Assembly (NCBI GenBank): GCA_002292285.1
Contig: DBBP01000008.1
Coordinates: 571,876 to 635,875, forward strand
Length of the DNA stretch: 64,000 nucleotides
Reading direction: 5' to 3'
Source of the DNA: Proteobacteria bacterium UBA981
GTDB lineage: Bacteria; Pseudomonadota; Gammaproteobacteria; Ga0077536
The position numbers and the translations under genes are program-made. Shown here piece by piece: positions 35,758-45,139 of the stretch; position 1 is the first letter of the stretch, and every line of letters begins with the position of its first letter. The notes below the pieces were generated by a model. That model searched no databases. It had not been told where the DNA came from and saw only the letters and a program-made list of their open reading frames with translations.

Positions 35758-36222
35758 ATGGGAACGCCACCGACTGAGCACCACTACATCGGCTTTTGGG
35801 TCCGGTTTATCGCGGCTTTGATCGACTCGGTATGTTTTGCGGTGGTCATTTTGCCATTCGCCTACCTGCTGTTTGGCGCAACGCCTGTGATCCAAACCCA
35901 GCCTTCCCATGGCCTGACTGGAATCGTGGTGCAGACGGTGTTGCCAGCCTTGCTAGTCGTTGCATTATGGATTCGCTATCAGGCAACGCCCGGCAAGATG
36001 CTCATGAAAGCGCGCATCGTCGACGCCGAGACGGGTAACCCGGCCAGCCACGGGCAATATGTGGTGCGTTATCTGGGTTACTACCTGGCGCTTATCCCGC
36101 TCGGCCTCGGCATTTTGTGGGTCGGACTTGACCGCCGCAAGCAGGGTTGGCACGACAAACTCGCACGAACTGTCGTGGTGCGGGATAGACCGACAGCAAC
36201 CAGTCACGATGTTAGCCCCTGA
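35758..36222 (+). CDS. RDD family membrane protein
   Basis: 154 residues. The N-terminal FWVRFIAALIDSVCFAVV carries the Arg and Asp of the RDD signature, and the second conserved block TPGKMLMKARIVDAETGN is typical. Two to three membrane helices (~18-40, ~62-80, ~105-125). Function of this domain is unknown, with ion or proton antiport reported for some members. It lies 53 bp after the cyclase and may be co-transcribed. Confidence 0.83.
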   Translation: MGTPPTEHHYIGFWVRFIAALIDSVCFAVVILPFAYLLFGATPVIQTQPSHGLTGIVVQTVLPALLVVALWIRYQATPGKMLMKARIVDAETGNPASHGQYVVRYLGYYLALIPLGLGILWVGLDRRKQGWHDKLARTVVVRDRPTATSHDVSP

Positions 36223-36404
36223 CCCTCCGGTAGGTTTCGATGTTACGTGACCCGCTGGCGCTAGCCGGAAACCAATTCCGAGGTGCAGCTGCATCGTGAT
36301 ACCCGACACGGTCGCGTGACTGCCCTGAATGTCGAATCCGCAGCGGGGGCATTATTCGGCGGCTGCTCTATAATCTGCTGCACGGGGAATCAGGGAGTGA
36401 GATT

Positions 36405-38231
36405 GTGCGTAAGTTGACTGGCGTTGCTATCTGGATGGTTCTTGTCCTGGGATGGACTGGACCCTACGCTGCGGGAAATACCCCGAAACAGCGTCTGGAA
36501 CCTCTCCCTGCCGCGGAGTGGGACCGTAGCAAAGCGAAACATCTCCTTGAACGGGCTGGTTTTGGTGGTACCCCCGCAGAGGTTAATCGCCTTGCGGCTA
36601 TGTCCCTCGCTGACGCCGTCGCCTACCTCGTGCGCTTCGACGGAGTGCCGAACGTCACCCTGCCATCTTTTGAGCATTCCGGCATTTTCGACGCAGGTCT
36701 CGACCCTTTCCCGCCAAGTCGACCGGCGACGACCAAACTCGCCGAGGAAACGGGCGAGGCCCTGGGCATCAAAGTGAAGGCCGGCGGCAACCGCCCACTG
36801 CAACCTATCGTCAATAAATTCTTCTATTGGTTGCGTGCGAGTCGTCTGGAGACCGATCGAGTTGCGCAGTGGTGGGCAGAGCGGATGCTGACATCACCAC
36901 GCCCGCTGGAAGAGAAGATGGCATTGTTCTGGCACGGACATTTCGCGACCAACGAAGACAAAGTGCGCGACTATCGCAAAATGCACAAGCAGGTAGAACT
37001 GTTTCAGCGTGACGGCCTGGGTAACTTTCGCACGTTGCTGATCAATGTCGCGCAAGATCCGGCAATGCTCGCGTTCCTCGACGCAGGCGTCAACGTCAAG
37101 GGCTCACCGAACGAGAATTTTGCCCGCGAGATCATGGAATTGTTCACGATGGGCGTCGACAACTACACCGAGCAGGATATCCGCGAAGCCGCGCGGGCCT
37201 TCACCGGCTGGAACTTCACAGGACTGGACTTTAACTTCGACGCCGGCAAGCACGATGATGGCGGAAAAAACATTCTCGGGCACATCGGCAACTTCGACGG
37301 CGTCCAAACCATCGACCTCATTCTCCAGCACGAAGCGACGCCCCGCTTTATCGCCACCAAGCTGTATCGTTTCTTTGTCCAGGACAGCATTGATGCGGAG
37401 CTTCAAACCGAACTTGGCAAACGCTTTAAGGACAATAATTACGACATCACAGCATTACTTGAAATCCTGTTCAGCTCGCGTGAATTTTATGCCGGGCACG
37501 TTATTGGTCAGCGCATCAAGGGCCCGGTTGAACTACTGATTTCTACCTATCGTAAGCTCGGATTAACGAACCTGCCCGGCGCACCAGATTTTAACCTCGT
37601 CACCGGCAGCCTAGGCCAGCGGCTCCTGCATCCGCCAACCGTCGCGGGGTGGAGTCAGGGACGCGCATGGATAACGCCAAGCCTGTTGATTGAACGCGGC
37701 AACTTCGCGCTTGACCTCGCTTTCCCGGATATTGAGTTTATCCCCCAGGATCGCTACCCCATCTATCCCAGCGGCCCGGAAATCCGTGCGGTACAGCAAC
37801 GCCTGCGAGATGGACAGGACATGCTCAGCGCGACGCGCCCCGTCGATATGGCAGCCAGCATGGACACCGACATGATGGCGACGTCGAATCGGGTCGATCG
37901 CCAAGAGGCATTCAATACCCGCTACGGTAGTTTTCGCGGCTGGCAAATGGCGATCCAACGCGTGAAACCGATACCGCGTGATCTGGCTACTCTGGATTTG
38001 ACGCGTATGGTCGTAAGAGCAGAGCTGGCAACCAGCGCCGAGGTAATTGATTACTTTACGGCGCGGTTTTTAACTGTCCCTATTGATGGCACGACGCGCC
38101 AGAACCTGGTTGAACTGTTCACGCTTGAGCTTGGCAGCGACGACGTGCTTGCCTCCTCAACCGTCCTCGAAGAACCTTTGCGACTCTTACTCCATCTCAT
38201 TTTGAGCCGCCCTGAATACCATTTGGGATAG
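36405..38231 (+). CDS. DUF1800 family exported protein
   Basis: 608 residues with an N-terminal signal segment (MRKLTGVAIWMVLVLGW). DUF1800 blocks seen: HLLERAGFGGTPAEV, MLTSPRPLEEKMALFWHGHFATN, ENFAREIMELFTMGVDNYTEQD and FTGWNF. Function is unproven; these proteins almost always precede a DUF1501 protein, as here. The start is a GTG with GGGAG 7 bases upstream. The next gene begins 6 bp past its stop, making a two-gene operon. Confidence 0.88.
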   Translation: MRKLTGVAIWMVLVLGWTGPYAAGNTPKQRLEPLPAAEWDRSKAKHLLERAGFGGTPAEVNRLAAMSLADAVAYLVRFDGVPNVTLPSFEHSGIFDAGLDPFPPSRPATTKLAEETGEALGIKVKAGGNRPLQPIVNKFFYWLRASRLETDRVAQWWAERMLTSPRPLEEKMALFWHGHFATNEDKVRDYRKMHKQVELFQRDGLGNFRTLLINVAQDPAMLAFLDAGVNVKGSPNENFAREIMELFTMGVDNYTEQDIREAARAFTGWNFTGLDFNFDAGKHDDGGKNILGHIGNFDGVQTIDLILQHEATPRFIATKLYRFFVQDSIDAELQTELGKRFKDNNYDITALLEILFSSREFYAGHVIGQRIKGPVELLISTYRKLGLTNLPGAPDFNLVTGSLGQRLLHPPTVAGWSQGRAWITPSLLIERGNFALDLAFPDIEFIPQDRYPIYPSGPEIRAVQQRLRDGQDMLSATRPVDMAASMDTDMMATSNRVDRQEAFNTRYGSFRGWQMAIQRVKPIPRDLATLDLTRMVVRAELATSAEVIDYFTARFLTVPIDGTTRQNLVELFTLELGSDDVLASSTVLEEPLRLLLHLILSRPEYHLG

Positions 38232-38237
38232 ACGCTT

Positions 38238-39440
38238 ATGATCACGCGCAGAAAACTGATTCAGGGTGCAGCTGCACTGGGCGGCCTCGCTGCTGGTGTT
38301 CGCGAACCCGCTTTAATCGCTCGTGCTCTGGCAGCCTCGGAAGCGGCGCAAGGACGGATTCTCGTCGCGTTCGAACTATCTGGTGGCAACGACGGTTTAA
38401 ATAGCGTGGTGCCGTACGGCGACGACACTTACTACAAGTTGCGTCCGGAAATCGGTCTCCGGCCGGAGAAACTACTTAAAATCGACGACCACTGGGGCTT
38501 CAACCCGGGCATGGCCGGTATGCACAAATTGTGGAAAGACGGGCAGCTCGCGATTTTCCATGGCTGTGGGTACGAGCGACCTTCGTTTTCCCACTTCACC
38601 TCGATGGCGTACTGGCACACAGCCTCGCCCAACCGCGGTGACGAATATGGCTGGTTTGGACGCCTCGCTGATCATATGGCGCCTGAACCGCAACCCAACC
38701 TCCTGGTCAACATCGACACCACCCAATCGCTGGCCGTCAAGAGTCGGGTGCACACGCCAGTCGTTTTCGACGAACCGGAACGCTTCCAGCGCCGCACACT
38801 GTTGCAGGAAAAGAACGTCATTGAACGAGTCAACACTGCTCCGACCGGCAACGCTTCGCTCGACTTCTTGAATTCAGTCTCGCATAGCGCGAACGAGGCT
38901 TCTGCTCTTGTGCGGCAAGCATGGGCCAACTACAAAACGCCGGTTGACTATGGCGTGCTGCCGGCCCAGTTTCCAAAAGTTGCAGCATGCATCGAGGCCG
39001 GACTGCCCGCGCAACTCTACTACCTTGCATTTCGCAACAACGCCTTCGACACGCACGTGCAACAACCGAATCTACACCGGCGTTTACTGACCTACGCTGC
39101 TGACGCGGTGCATGGCTTCGTGCGCGACATGGAGCGTCTTGGTATGGCCGATCGGGTTAGCGTTCTGATGTTTTCCGAATTCGGACGGCGCGCCCAGGAA
39201 AACACCAACTTGGGTACCGATCACGGCACTGCCAATGTGATGTTCCTCGCTGGCAAGGGCGTCAAAGGCGGGCACTACGGTGAGCCGTGCGACCTGACCA
39301 CACTCGACGACACCGACAATCTGATCCACACCACAGACTTTCGACGTGTTTATGCGACTGCGATAGACGGGTGGTTGGGACTTGGGGTTGCGGACAAGGT
39401 TCTCAAGGGTCAGTTTGAACGCTTCCCGGTCTACGCCTGA
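38238..39440 (+). CDS. DUF1501 family Tat-exported protein
   Basis: 400 residues with a twin-arginine signal (TRRKLIQGAAALGG), so folded before export to the periplasm. DUF1501 blocks: ELSGGNDGLNSVVPYGDD, HGCGYERPSFSHF and the C-terminal TDHGTANVMFLAGKGVKGG. The fold is related to alkaline phosphatase/sulfatase enzymes, and the FSEFGRR and DHGT residues may be metal-site remnants. Partner of the DUF1800 protein encoded 6 bp upstream. Confidence 0.9.
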   Translation: MITRRKLIQGAAALGGLAAGVREPALIARALAASEAAQGRILVAFELSGGNDGLNSVVPYGDDTYYKLRPEIGLRPEKLLKIDDHWGFNPGMAGMHKLWKDGQLAIFHGCGYERPSFSHFTSMAYWHTASPNRGDEYGWFGRLADHMAPEPQPNLLVNIDTTQSLAVKSRVHTPVVFDEPERFQRRTLLQEKNVIERVNTAPTGNASLDFLNSVSHSANEASALVRQAWANYKTPVDYGVLPAQFPKVAACIEAGLPAQLYYLAFRNNAFDTHVQQPNLHRRLLTYAADAVHGFVRDMERLGMADRVSVLMFSEFGRRAQENTNLGTDHGTANVMFLAGKGVKGGHYGEPCDLTTLDDTDNLIHTTDFRRVYATAIDGWLGLGVADKVLKGQFERFPVYA

Positions 39441-39459
39441 ACACTGCATGCTGTCATCA

Positions 39460-39484
39460 ATTAGCCCCGCATCGCGGGGCTAAT
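39460..39484 (+). terminator. Terminator hairpin after the DUF1800/DUF1501 operon
   Basis: Perfect 11-bp stem ATTAGCCCCGC / GCGGGGCTAAT with loop ATC, 20 bp after the stop codon. A short T-poor tail follows, but stem strength and place make a terminator likely. Confidence 0.7.
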
Positions 39485-39542
39485 TCACTCGCCAAATCCA
39501 CGCTTAAGCCAAGCTGCTTACGCTCCGCCACGGAGAAATCTA

Positions 39543-40349
39543 ATGTCCGCCGAAAATAGCAAGAAATCCATATTCATTACCGGCGCGGCGAGCGGCATGG
39601 GCCTGTCGACAGCTCGTTTGTTTGCCGAAGGCGGATGGTTTGTTGGCTGTTACGACACAAATGCGCAGGGTCTCGAGGCGCTCGCCCAGGAACTCGGCTC
39701 CTCGCAATGTCTTACCCGTCGCCTCGATGTGACCGATCGCGCGGACTATGCCGTGGCGCTTGCGGAATTTTCCGACGCGACCAGCGGGCAGCTGGATTTG
39801 CTGTTCAATAATGCCGGCGTTGCTGTCAGTGGCTATTTCGACGAACAGTCGTTCGACGACATCCTGTCGGTGGTGAACGTCAATTTCGTTGGGGTAATGA
39901 ACGGTATTCATCTTGCGACACCATTGCTCAAAGCCACTGACAACTCATTGTGCTTTACGACGTCGTCTTCGTCAGCGACCTATGGCATGCCGGGCATCGC
40001 CGTCTATGCCGCGACCAAGCACGCAGTCAAAGGGCTGACTGAAGCCTTGTCCATCGAATTCGCGCGCTTTGGCGTACGCGTCGCCGATGCCCTGCCGGGC
40101 CTGATCGACACCCCGATGGTTCCCGATAAAATGAAGCGGGGCGCAGCCGCAGAAGGCATGTTCCGTTTAATATCTCCACTCGAAGTTGCGCGCGCCGTGT
40201 GGGCCTCTTATCACGATGATCCGCAACGACTGCACTGGTTCGTCCCTGAAGAAATCAGCCAGCTCGACAAGGCCTCGGCGCTCGACCCGGAGGGGACGCG
40301 GTCCCAGGTGGCGGGACAAATTTCTGTCGAGGCCTGGACCCGGTCGTAG
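39543..40349 (+). CDS. SDR family oxidoreductase
   Basis: 268-residue classical short-chain dehydrogenase with TGAASGMG for cofactor, NNAG, Ser in TTSSSSATYG and YAATKHA providing Tyr and Lys. The YDTN after strand 2 suggests NAD preference, which is tentative. ATG follows GGAG by 7 bases. It sits alone behind a terminator and ahead of yaiL. Substrate unknown. Confidence 0.85.
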   Translation: MSAENSKKSIFITGAASGMGLSTARLFAEGGWFVGCYDTNAQGLEALAQELGSSQCLTRRLDVTDRADYAVALAEFSDATSGQLDLLFNNAGVAVSGYFDEQSFDDILSVVNVNFVGVMNGIHLATPLLKATDNSLCFTTSSSSATYGMPGIAVYAATKHAVKGLTEALSIEFARFGVRVADALPGLIDTPMVPDKMKRGAAAEGMFRLISPLEVARAVWASYHDDPQRLHWFVPEEISQLDKASALDPEGTRSQVAGQISVEAWTRS

Positions 40350-40422
40350 TCGGCACGGGCGGGCGATACCGGCAAAATGTCCGGATACTCTGTGTCACGA
40401 CAACTGACGGGACTCATCTATC

Positions 40423-40962
40423 ATGGCTAAATCTCTGCAAGACCAACTGCTTGAAGCTGGTGCTGTCAAAAAAGACCGCGCTACCAAGCTCAAGAAAGAC
40501 AAACACAAGCAGGGCAAGCAACGGCTGCGTGGCGCCGCGGAACCGGACCAGATCAAAGCGCAGGCGCAGCGCGCCCAGGCTGAAAAGCTGGAACGTGATC
40601 GCGCGCTCAGTCGACAACGTCAGGATGAGGCAGATCAAAAAGCGGTTCTGGCGCAAGTGCGCCAACTCATTGAAACCAACGGTTTGGACGACGGCGACGC
40701 GGAAACCCCCTACAACTTTACATGCGAAGGTGTCATCCGCACGATTCTGGTCACCCCCGCGCTGCAAAGCAGTCTGGTCAATGGCCACGTGGCTATTGTG
40801 CAGCTCGATGAATCGTATGTGCTGGTTGCGGCGCCGGTGGCGGAGAAAATTCGCGAACGAGCGCCGGCTGCGGTGGCATTACTGAATTCATCGCAGGCGA
40901 CCCCCGTTGATGCTGATGATCCCTACGCCGATTACAAAATTCCGGACGATTTAACCTGGTAG
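40423..40962 (+). CDS. yaiL: YaiL / DUF2058 protein
   Basis: 179 residues starting MAKSLQDQLLEAGAV, then a strongly basic, Lys- and Gln-rich helical stretch (~18-75), then a compact C-terminal domain with PYNFTCEGVIRTI. This is the DUF2058/YaiL pattern, described as a nucleoprotein or polynucleotide-associated protein, and typical of Gammaproteobacteria. Length matches E. coli YaiL. Exact role unknown. Confidence 0.87.
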   Translation: MAKSLQDQLLEAGAVKKDRATKLKKDKHKQGKQRLRGAAEPDQIKAQAQRAQAEKLERDRALSRQRQDEADQKAVLAQVRQLIETNGLDDGDAETPYNFTCEGVIRTILVTPALQSSLVNGHVAIVQLDESYVLVAAPVAEKIRERAPAAVALLNSSQATPVDADDPYADYKIPDDLTW

Positions 40963-41036
40963 ATTTACCCAGCTTGCAGCCATTCGGCGCCGTTCCACTC
41001 GGCCACCAGTGAATCATCGTCAGGAGGTTCAGCCCC

Positions 41037-41447
41037 ATGCCATCGACCCATGTCATGCAGTTCCAATCCGAGGAGTTGCGACAGATTAAGTCCATCGCCG
41101 GCAGTGAGGCGGACTGCGCGGTCCTGATGCTCAATCAGAATCGCTATCATCCCGCAGCCGGTTTTCCGCACGGCGAGGAATATCAAGCTTATATGCGCGT
41201 CCTCGCTTCGACCGTCGCACAGGTTGGTGGGCAGGTGTTATGGCGCACACCCGTGCACGGCCAGCCCCTCGGTTGCGAACACGACTTCATCCATGAAATT
41301 CTGGCTATCTGGTATCCCAGCTACGCCGCATTTGTATCGTTGGCTAAGGCCGAGGGCGCAAAAGATATGCTGCGACGGCGGGAACGCTGTGTGGCACACG
41401 CCGTGCTGCATCGGTGCCCAGGCGACAGCTACCCGCTGCAACCGTAA
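41037..41447 (+). CDS. DUF1330-like dimeric alpha/beta-barrel protein
   Basis: 136 residues. The pattern LMLNQNRYHPA, YQAYMRVLASTVAQVGGQVLWRTPV and ILAIWYPSYAAFVSL fits the DUF1330/dimeric ferredoxin-like fold. Function unknown; relatives bind small molecules or act as monooxygenase-like enzymes. Strong ribosome site (AGGAGG) precedes the ATG. It converges with the hydantoinase-like gene. Confidence 0.65.
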   Translation: MPSTHVMQFQSEELRQIKSIAGSEADCAVLMLNQNRYHPAAGFPHGEEYQAYMRVLASTVAQVGGQVLWRTPVHGQPLGCEHDFIHEILAIWYPSYAAFVSLAKAEGAKDMLRRRERCVAHAVLHRCPGDSYPLQP

Positions 41448-41494
41448 GCGTGAATCTGTCTGAAAAGTCGGCTCCACTATTGCGCTATGGCTGC

Positions 41495-42880
41495 TTAGAG
41501 AGAACGGTGCGGACCTCTGTGTAGCAAACGCCCACGCCCCGCCGCAGCCGCCACCTTACCTTCATTGCAAACCAGTTCTCCGCGACTAAATACCCACAGT
41601 GGCCAACCTGTCACTGCGCGACCGTCGTACGGTGAGTAATCCGCCTTGGTATACATCGTTGAACCGTCAATCACGCGAGTGTGGTGATCGTCCCAGAGAA
41701 CGAGATCTGCATCAGCACCAAGCGCAATCGTCCCCTTGCGCGGATACAACCCAAACAACTTGGCAGCGTTTGTCGAAGTAATCGCGACGAATTGCTCCGC
41801 ACTGATACGCCCACCCAGCACGCCCGCGCTGTATAGCATCGCCATGCCGGTCTCGAGTTCGGCAACCCCTTGTCGTAAATGATCGGCACGCAAAGATGCG
41901 TCCAGTTTCTCAGCGAGCGTCCATGGCGCGTGGTCTGTCGCCATCGTATCAACGTCACCAAAGCGAAGCCCCGCCCACAATGCGTCGACGTCAGTTTGCG
42001 CGCGTAATGGTGGCGCGCCGGCGAAGCGAGCGCCATCGTCTGTGTTAAACACTTCATCGGTCAGATGCAAATAGATAGGGCGCGTTTCCACATAAACCGG
42101 GACGCCGCGGCTGCGTCCCTCCTGACAAGCAGCGAGCGCCCTGGCGCTGGACAAATGTACGATGTACGCAGGGCATCCGGTCGTTTCACTGAAGCCGACT
42201 GCGCGGTGCGTGGAGACCGCTTCGGCCTGTACTGGCCGCGAGTCTGGGTAGTAGCGTGCGGCGACCTGGTCGGCTTCGAGTAACGCCCGGCAGCAACACG
42301 CAATGATCGCCGCATCCTCGCAATGAATCAGAGCAATACCACCTTGCGCGCGAGTAATTTCCATCGCTTTTACGAACGCGTTGACGTTCTTATCGAACGC
42401 CGGCAAAGACAAAAAAAACTTAATGGACGTGTGCCCGGCCGCGTGAAGTGGACCTATCGCGGCGAGATTCTCTGGCGAAGGGTCCAGGAGGCAAGGATGG
42501 AAAAAATAATCGCAGACTGCCATTTGGCGCGCGTCGGAGTCATCGAGTTCAATACCAGCCGCGATGGTCGTACCTGGTTCCGCGAACGACATGTTGCCAA
42601 CTGTTGTTACGCCGCCTGCCAAAGCCGCCCGCGTCCCCGAATCGAAATCATCAGACCACGCCCAGCCACCCGGCCCCTGTGCAGTGGCAAAACGTGCGGG
42701 CGTCAAATGAACATGACCATCCACCCCGCCAGGCGTCAAAATGCGCCCACCTGCGTCCAATTCTCGGGGTGCGGACATCAGTCCTCCGAGCTGGGCGATT
42801 CGTCCGTCTTCAATACCGACATCACCGCGACTGCGACCGCCAACGGTGACCGCCACCGCGTCACGTATTACGAGATCCAT
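41495..42880 (-). CDS. Dihydropyrimidinase/hydantoinase-like cyclic amidohydrolase
   Basis: 461-residue binuclear zinc amidohydrolase. Seen: GHVHLTP (first His pair), the Lys of SIKFFLSLP, the usual carbamylated bridging residue, the His of LIHCEDA, and the catalytic Asp in ATDHAPW. It fits D-hydantoinase, allantoinase and dihydroorotase-like enzymes that open cyclic amides. The SIKFFL context favours hydantoinase/dihydropyrimidinase over dihydroorotase. It stands alone; no carbamoylase is adjacent. Confidence 0.85.
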   Translation of the reverse strand: MDLVIRDAVAVTVGGRSRGDVGIEDGRIAQLGGLMSAPRELDAGGRILTPGGVDGHVHLTPARFATAQGPGGWAWSDDFDSGTRAALAGGVTTVGNMSFAEPGTTIAAGIELDDSDARQMAVCDYFFHPCLLDPSPENLAAIGPLHAAGHTSIKFFLSLPAFDKNVNAFVKAMEITRAQGGIALIHCEDAAIIACCCRALLEADQVAARYYPDSRPVQAEAVSTHRAVGFSETTGCPAYIVHLSSARALAACQEGRSRGVPVYVETRPIYLHLTDEVFNTDDGARFAGAPPLRAQTDVDALWAGLRFGDVDTMATDHAPWTLAEKLDASLRADHLRQGVAELETGMAMLYSAGVLGGRISAEQFVAITSTNAAKLFGLYPRKGTIALGADADLVLWDDHHTRVIDGSTMYTKADYSPYDGRAVTGWPLWVFSRGELVCNEGKVAAAAGRGRLLHRGPHRSL

Positions 42881-42998
42881 ACCTGTCCAACCTCTTGGAG
42901 TTGCCTCCGACTCAACCCGCTGCCGAGCTGAATCGCGCTACGGCTCGCAAATAATCGGGCTATCGTCGTTCGTTCGACGCAATAATGCGCTGCGCTAC

Positions 42999-43583
42999 CT
43001 ACAGATCTCCGACGAGGTCCCCGACGCGCTCTTGTAAACGCGGCACCAGCTCACTCTCGAACCACGGGTTGCGTCTCATCCATAGATTATTGCGCGGACT
43101 AGGATGTGGGAGCGGCACAACATATGGCCACGATTTGGACCACGCCCTGACTCGCTCCGTGACACTCATCGCTGGACGAGGGAAATGGTAGTCGTGCGCG
43201 TAGCGACCGATCACGAGCGTTAGTTCAACTCGCGTGAGTGCGGCGAGCAGTTGATCTCGCCACGCTGGAGCACATTCGGGTCGCGGAGGTAAATCTCCCC
43301 CCTTGCTGCTACCTGGGAAACACAGCCCCATAGGCACGGGCGCAATTTTCCGGGGATCGTAAAACACGTCCGTGCCGATGCCCAACCAGCTACGCAAACG
43401 TTCGCCGCTCGCGTCGTTGAACGCGATACCCGTTTCATGAACTTTGCGTCCGGGTGCTTGCCCGGCAATCAGAATTTTTGCGTGCGAGTCCAGCTGCACG
43501 ACCGGACGAGGTCGATGCGGAAGGTCGGGTGCACAAATAGTGCATGCTCGAACTTGTGCGAGCAGATTACGCGTCGATGTCAT
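42999..43583 (-). CDS. Uracil-DNA glycosylase superfamily protein
   Basis: 194 residues with the UDG-fold active-site loop GQAPGRKVHETGIAFND and the C-terminal loop PLPHPSPRN (the HPS of motif B). Only CTIC is seen near the N-terminus, so the four-cysteine iron-sulfur cluster of family 4 enzymes is not supported. Could be a base-excision enzyme or a fold relative of unknown substrate. Minus strand, alone. Confidence 0.8.
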   Translation of the reverse strand: MTSTRNLLAQVRACTICAPDLPHRPRPVVQLDSHAKILIAGQAPGRKVHETGIAFNDASGERLRSWLGIGTDVFYDPRKIAPVPMGLCFPGSSKGGDLPPRPECAPAWRDQLLAALTRVELTLVIGRYAHDYHFPRPAMSVTERVRAWSKSWPYVVPLPHPSPRNNLWMRRNPWFESELVPRLQERVGDLVGDL

Positions 43584-43655
43584 TTAGACAGCGACGCAGC
43601 ACCGGCCGCGAACGCCACTACGAACGTTTTCCCGGTCAACCATTGCAGCACTGAA

Positions 43656-44426
43656 TCAAAGCGGCTTCCGGGCACGAATTAACAGGCGATCGGTCGAATA
43701 GCGCAGACCGTCTGCATACACCGAGCGGCTGTGGTCATCGTCCGGATTTGCGAGTAGATCGGATTGAGCCTCTATTTCGAAGCCCGCTTGCTTGATCACG
43801 CGCACCAGAGTGACGGGATCGATACGATGAAGCTCGGCATTATCGAACTGCGCCTCGCCGACGTGATCAGTGATCGCGAATATTCCGCCGGGCTTCAGCG
43901 CACGATGTACGTGGCTGAGAAACTCCAGAGTCGATGCTTCGCCGTCAGCGTTGTAGACGTCGTGGAAATTGAAGCCCCACATCGCGAGATCGACAGATTC
44001 AGCAAAAGGCATATCTCGAGCGTCGACGACCATATAGCGCACGTTCGGCAACCTTCGCTCTGCGAGACGTTCAACCATCGCGTCGTGATGCGCGCCGTTA
44101 ATTAAGCGCAAGACCAGATGCGAGTTCTGCGCGTAAACAACGCCTTCGGGTCCGACTGCCGCCGCGAGTACTTCGGTGTTGTAACCGCCCCCGGCAATCA
44201 TATCCAAGACCGTCATGCCGGCCCTGACACCAATAAATTCAGCCGTTTCGACTGGCCTGCGCCCGACATCCTTGGCAGCATCATATTGATTGCGGCCAGG
44301 TGCCTGTAGCTGCTGCTGGATACGCTCAGCCATCGCAACAGTGGGTTCCCTCGCGCACGCGGCGCTACTGAAGGACGTCAATACGAAGGTAAGAATCAGG
44401 ATTCGATATAAAGCTCGCGCACCCAT
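43656..44426 (-). CDS. Exported class I methyltransferase-like protein
   Basis: 256 residues with a signal peptide (LYRILILTFVLTSFSSAAC; the SAAC could also be a weak lipobox). The body is a class I methyltransferase fold: motif I TVLDMIAGGGYNTEV, GPEGVVYAQN, and a late MWGFNFHDVYN segment. Export of a SAM-dependent fold is odd because SAM is cytosolic. A C-terminal LLIRARKP matches methyltransferase strand 7. It may be a catalytically altered relative. Confidence 0.78.
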   Translation of the reverse strand: MGARALYRILILTFVLTSFSSAACAREPTVAMAERIQQQLQAPGRNQYDAAKDVGRRPVETAEFIGVRAGMTVLDMIAGGGYNTEVLAAAVGPEGVVYAQNSHLVLRLINGAHHDAMVERLAERRLPNVRYMVVDARDMPFAESVDLAMWGFNFHDVYNADGEASTLEFLSHVHRALKPGGIFAITDHVGEAQFDNAELHRIDPVTLVRVIKQAGFEIEAQSDLLANPDDDHSRSVYADGLRYSTDRLLIRARKPL

Positions 44427-44596
44427 TGACTACCCCCACGGCACAATACGTTGTCGTTGCGACATCATGCCCGCTAAGCGCCCAGCGAAAAAGGGGTGCT
44501 TGCGTCCGCCGGCATTTTTGAATGAGTTGAGGTTGACGCCCTAGTTCACGCGGGCCACGCTAATCGGAAAGTCGGGAATGACGCATGGGGCTTCAG

Positions 44597-45139
44597 TTAT
44601 ACAAGCTCTTCGCCGCGCTGCGCCGCGCGACTGTCCATGTCACCAACACGCTGCTGTACGATCGAGGCGCGCGTGCCGAGCGCACTCTGATAACGATTCG
44701 GGTAGGCGCCGAAACAGCGCCGCCAGCTCAATTCCCCGTGCCGTTGAGCAAGCTCCTCTGGCACTTCGACAGTATCGAAACCACACGCTGTCAGGTGCGG
44801 ATACTGCTCGGGAGTAAGCGGTCCACGGGCGCGCATCTCGCCCGTGAAGCCCGCACGACGAACGTATCCGGCAAGCGAGAACCCTCTGCCGTCGCCGGCG
44901 CTAGAAAACTCGATGACGACCAGTTGCACCTGAGGATCGAAGTCTTGCAGGCTTTCCGCACATACCTGCGGCCCGACCAAAATTCCTAATCCTGCCTCAC
45001 CCGTTCGCGAGCCGCGCGCACGCGACTCAATCCACCCATCAAATGGCACGATACAATCCCGGTGATGATGTACGGACTCGGCGAGAGCGCACTCATGCCA
45101 GTGGTCACTGACGAATATTCCCTTACGTATAATTGGCAT
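44597..45139 (-). CDS. DUF934 protein, sulfite reductase-associated
   Basis: 180 residues starting MPIIRKGIFVSDHWHE, the DUF934 pattern. The longer open frame to 45397 is antisense to cysI and rejected. It overlaps the 3' end of cysI by 17 bp, so it is translationally coupled. DUF934 proteins follow sulfite reductases in many proteobacteria and probably help the assimilatory pathway (electron supply or assembly), not demonstrated here. Confidence 0.82.
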   Translation of the reverse strand: MPIIRKGIFVSDHWHECALAESVHHHRDCIVPFDGWIESRARGSRTGEAGLGILVGPQVCAESLQDFDPQVQLVVIEFSSAGDGRGFSLAGYVRRAGFTGEMRARGPLTPEQYPHLTACGFDTVEVPEELAQRHGELSWRRCFGAYPNRYQSALGTRASIVQQRVGDMDSRAAQRGEELV

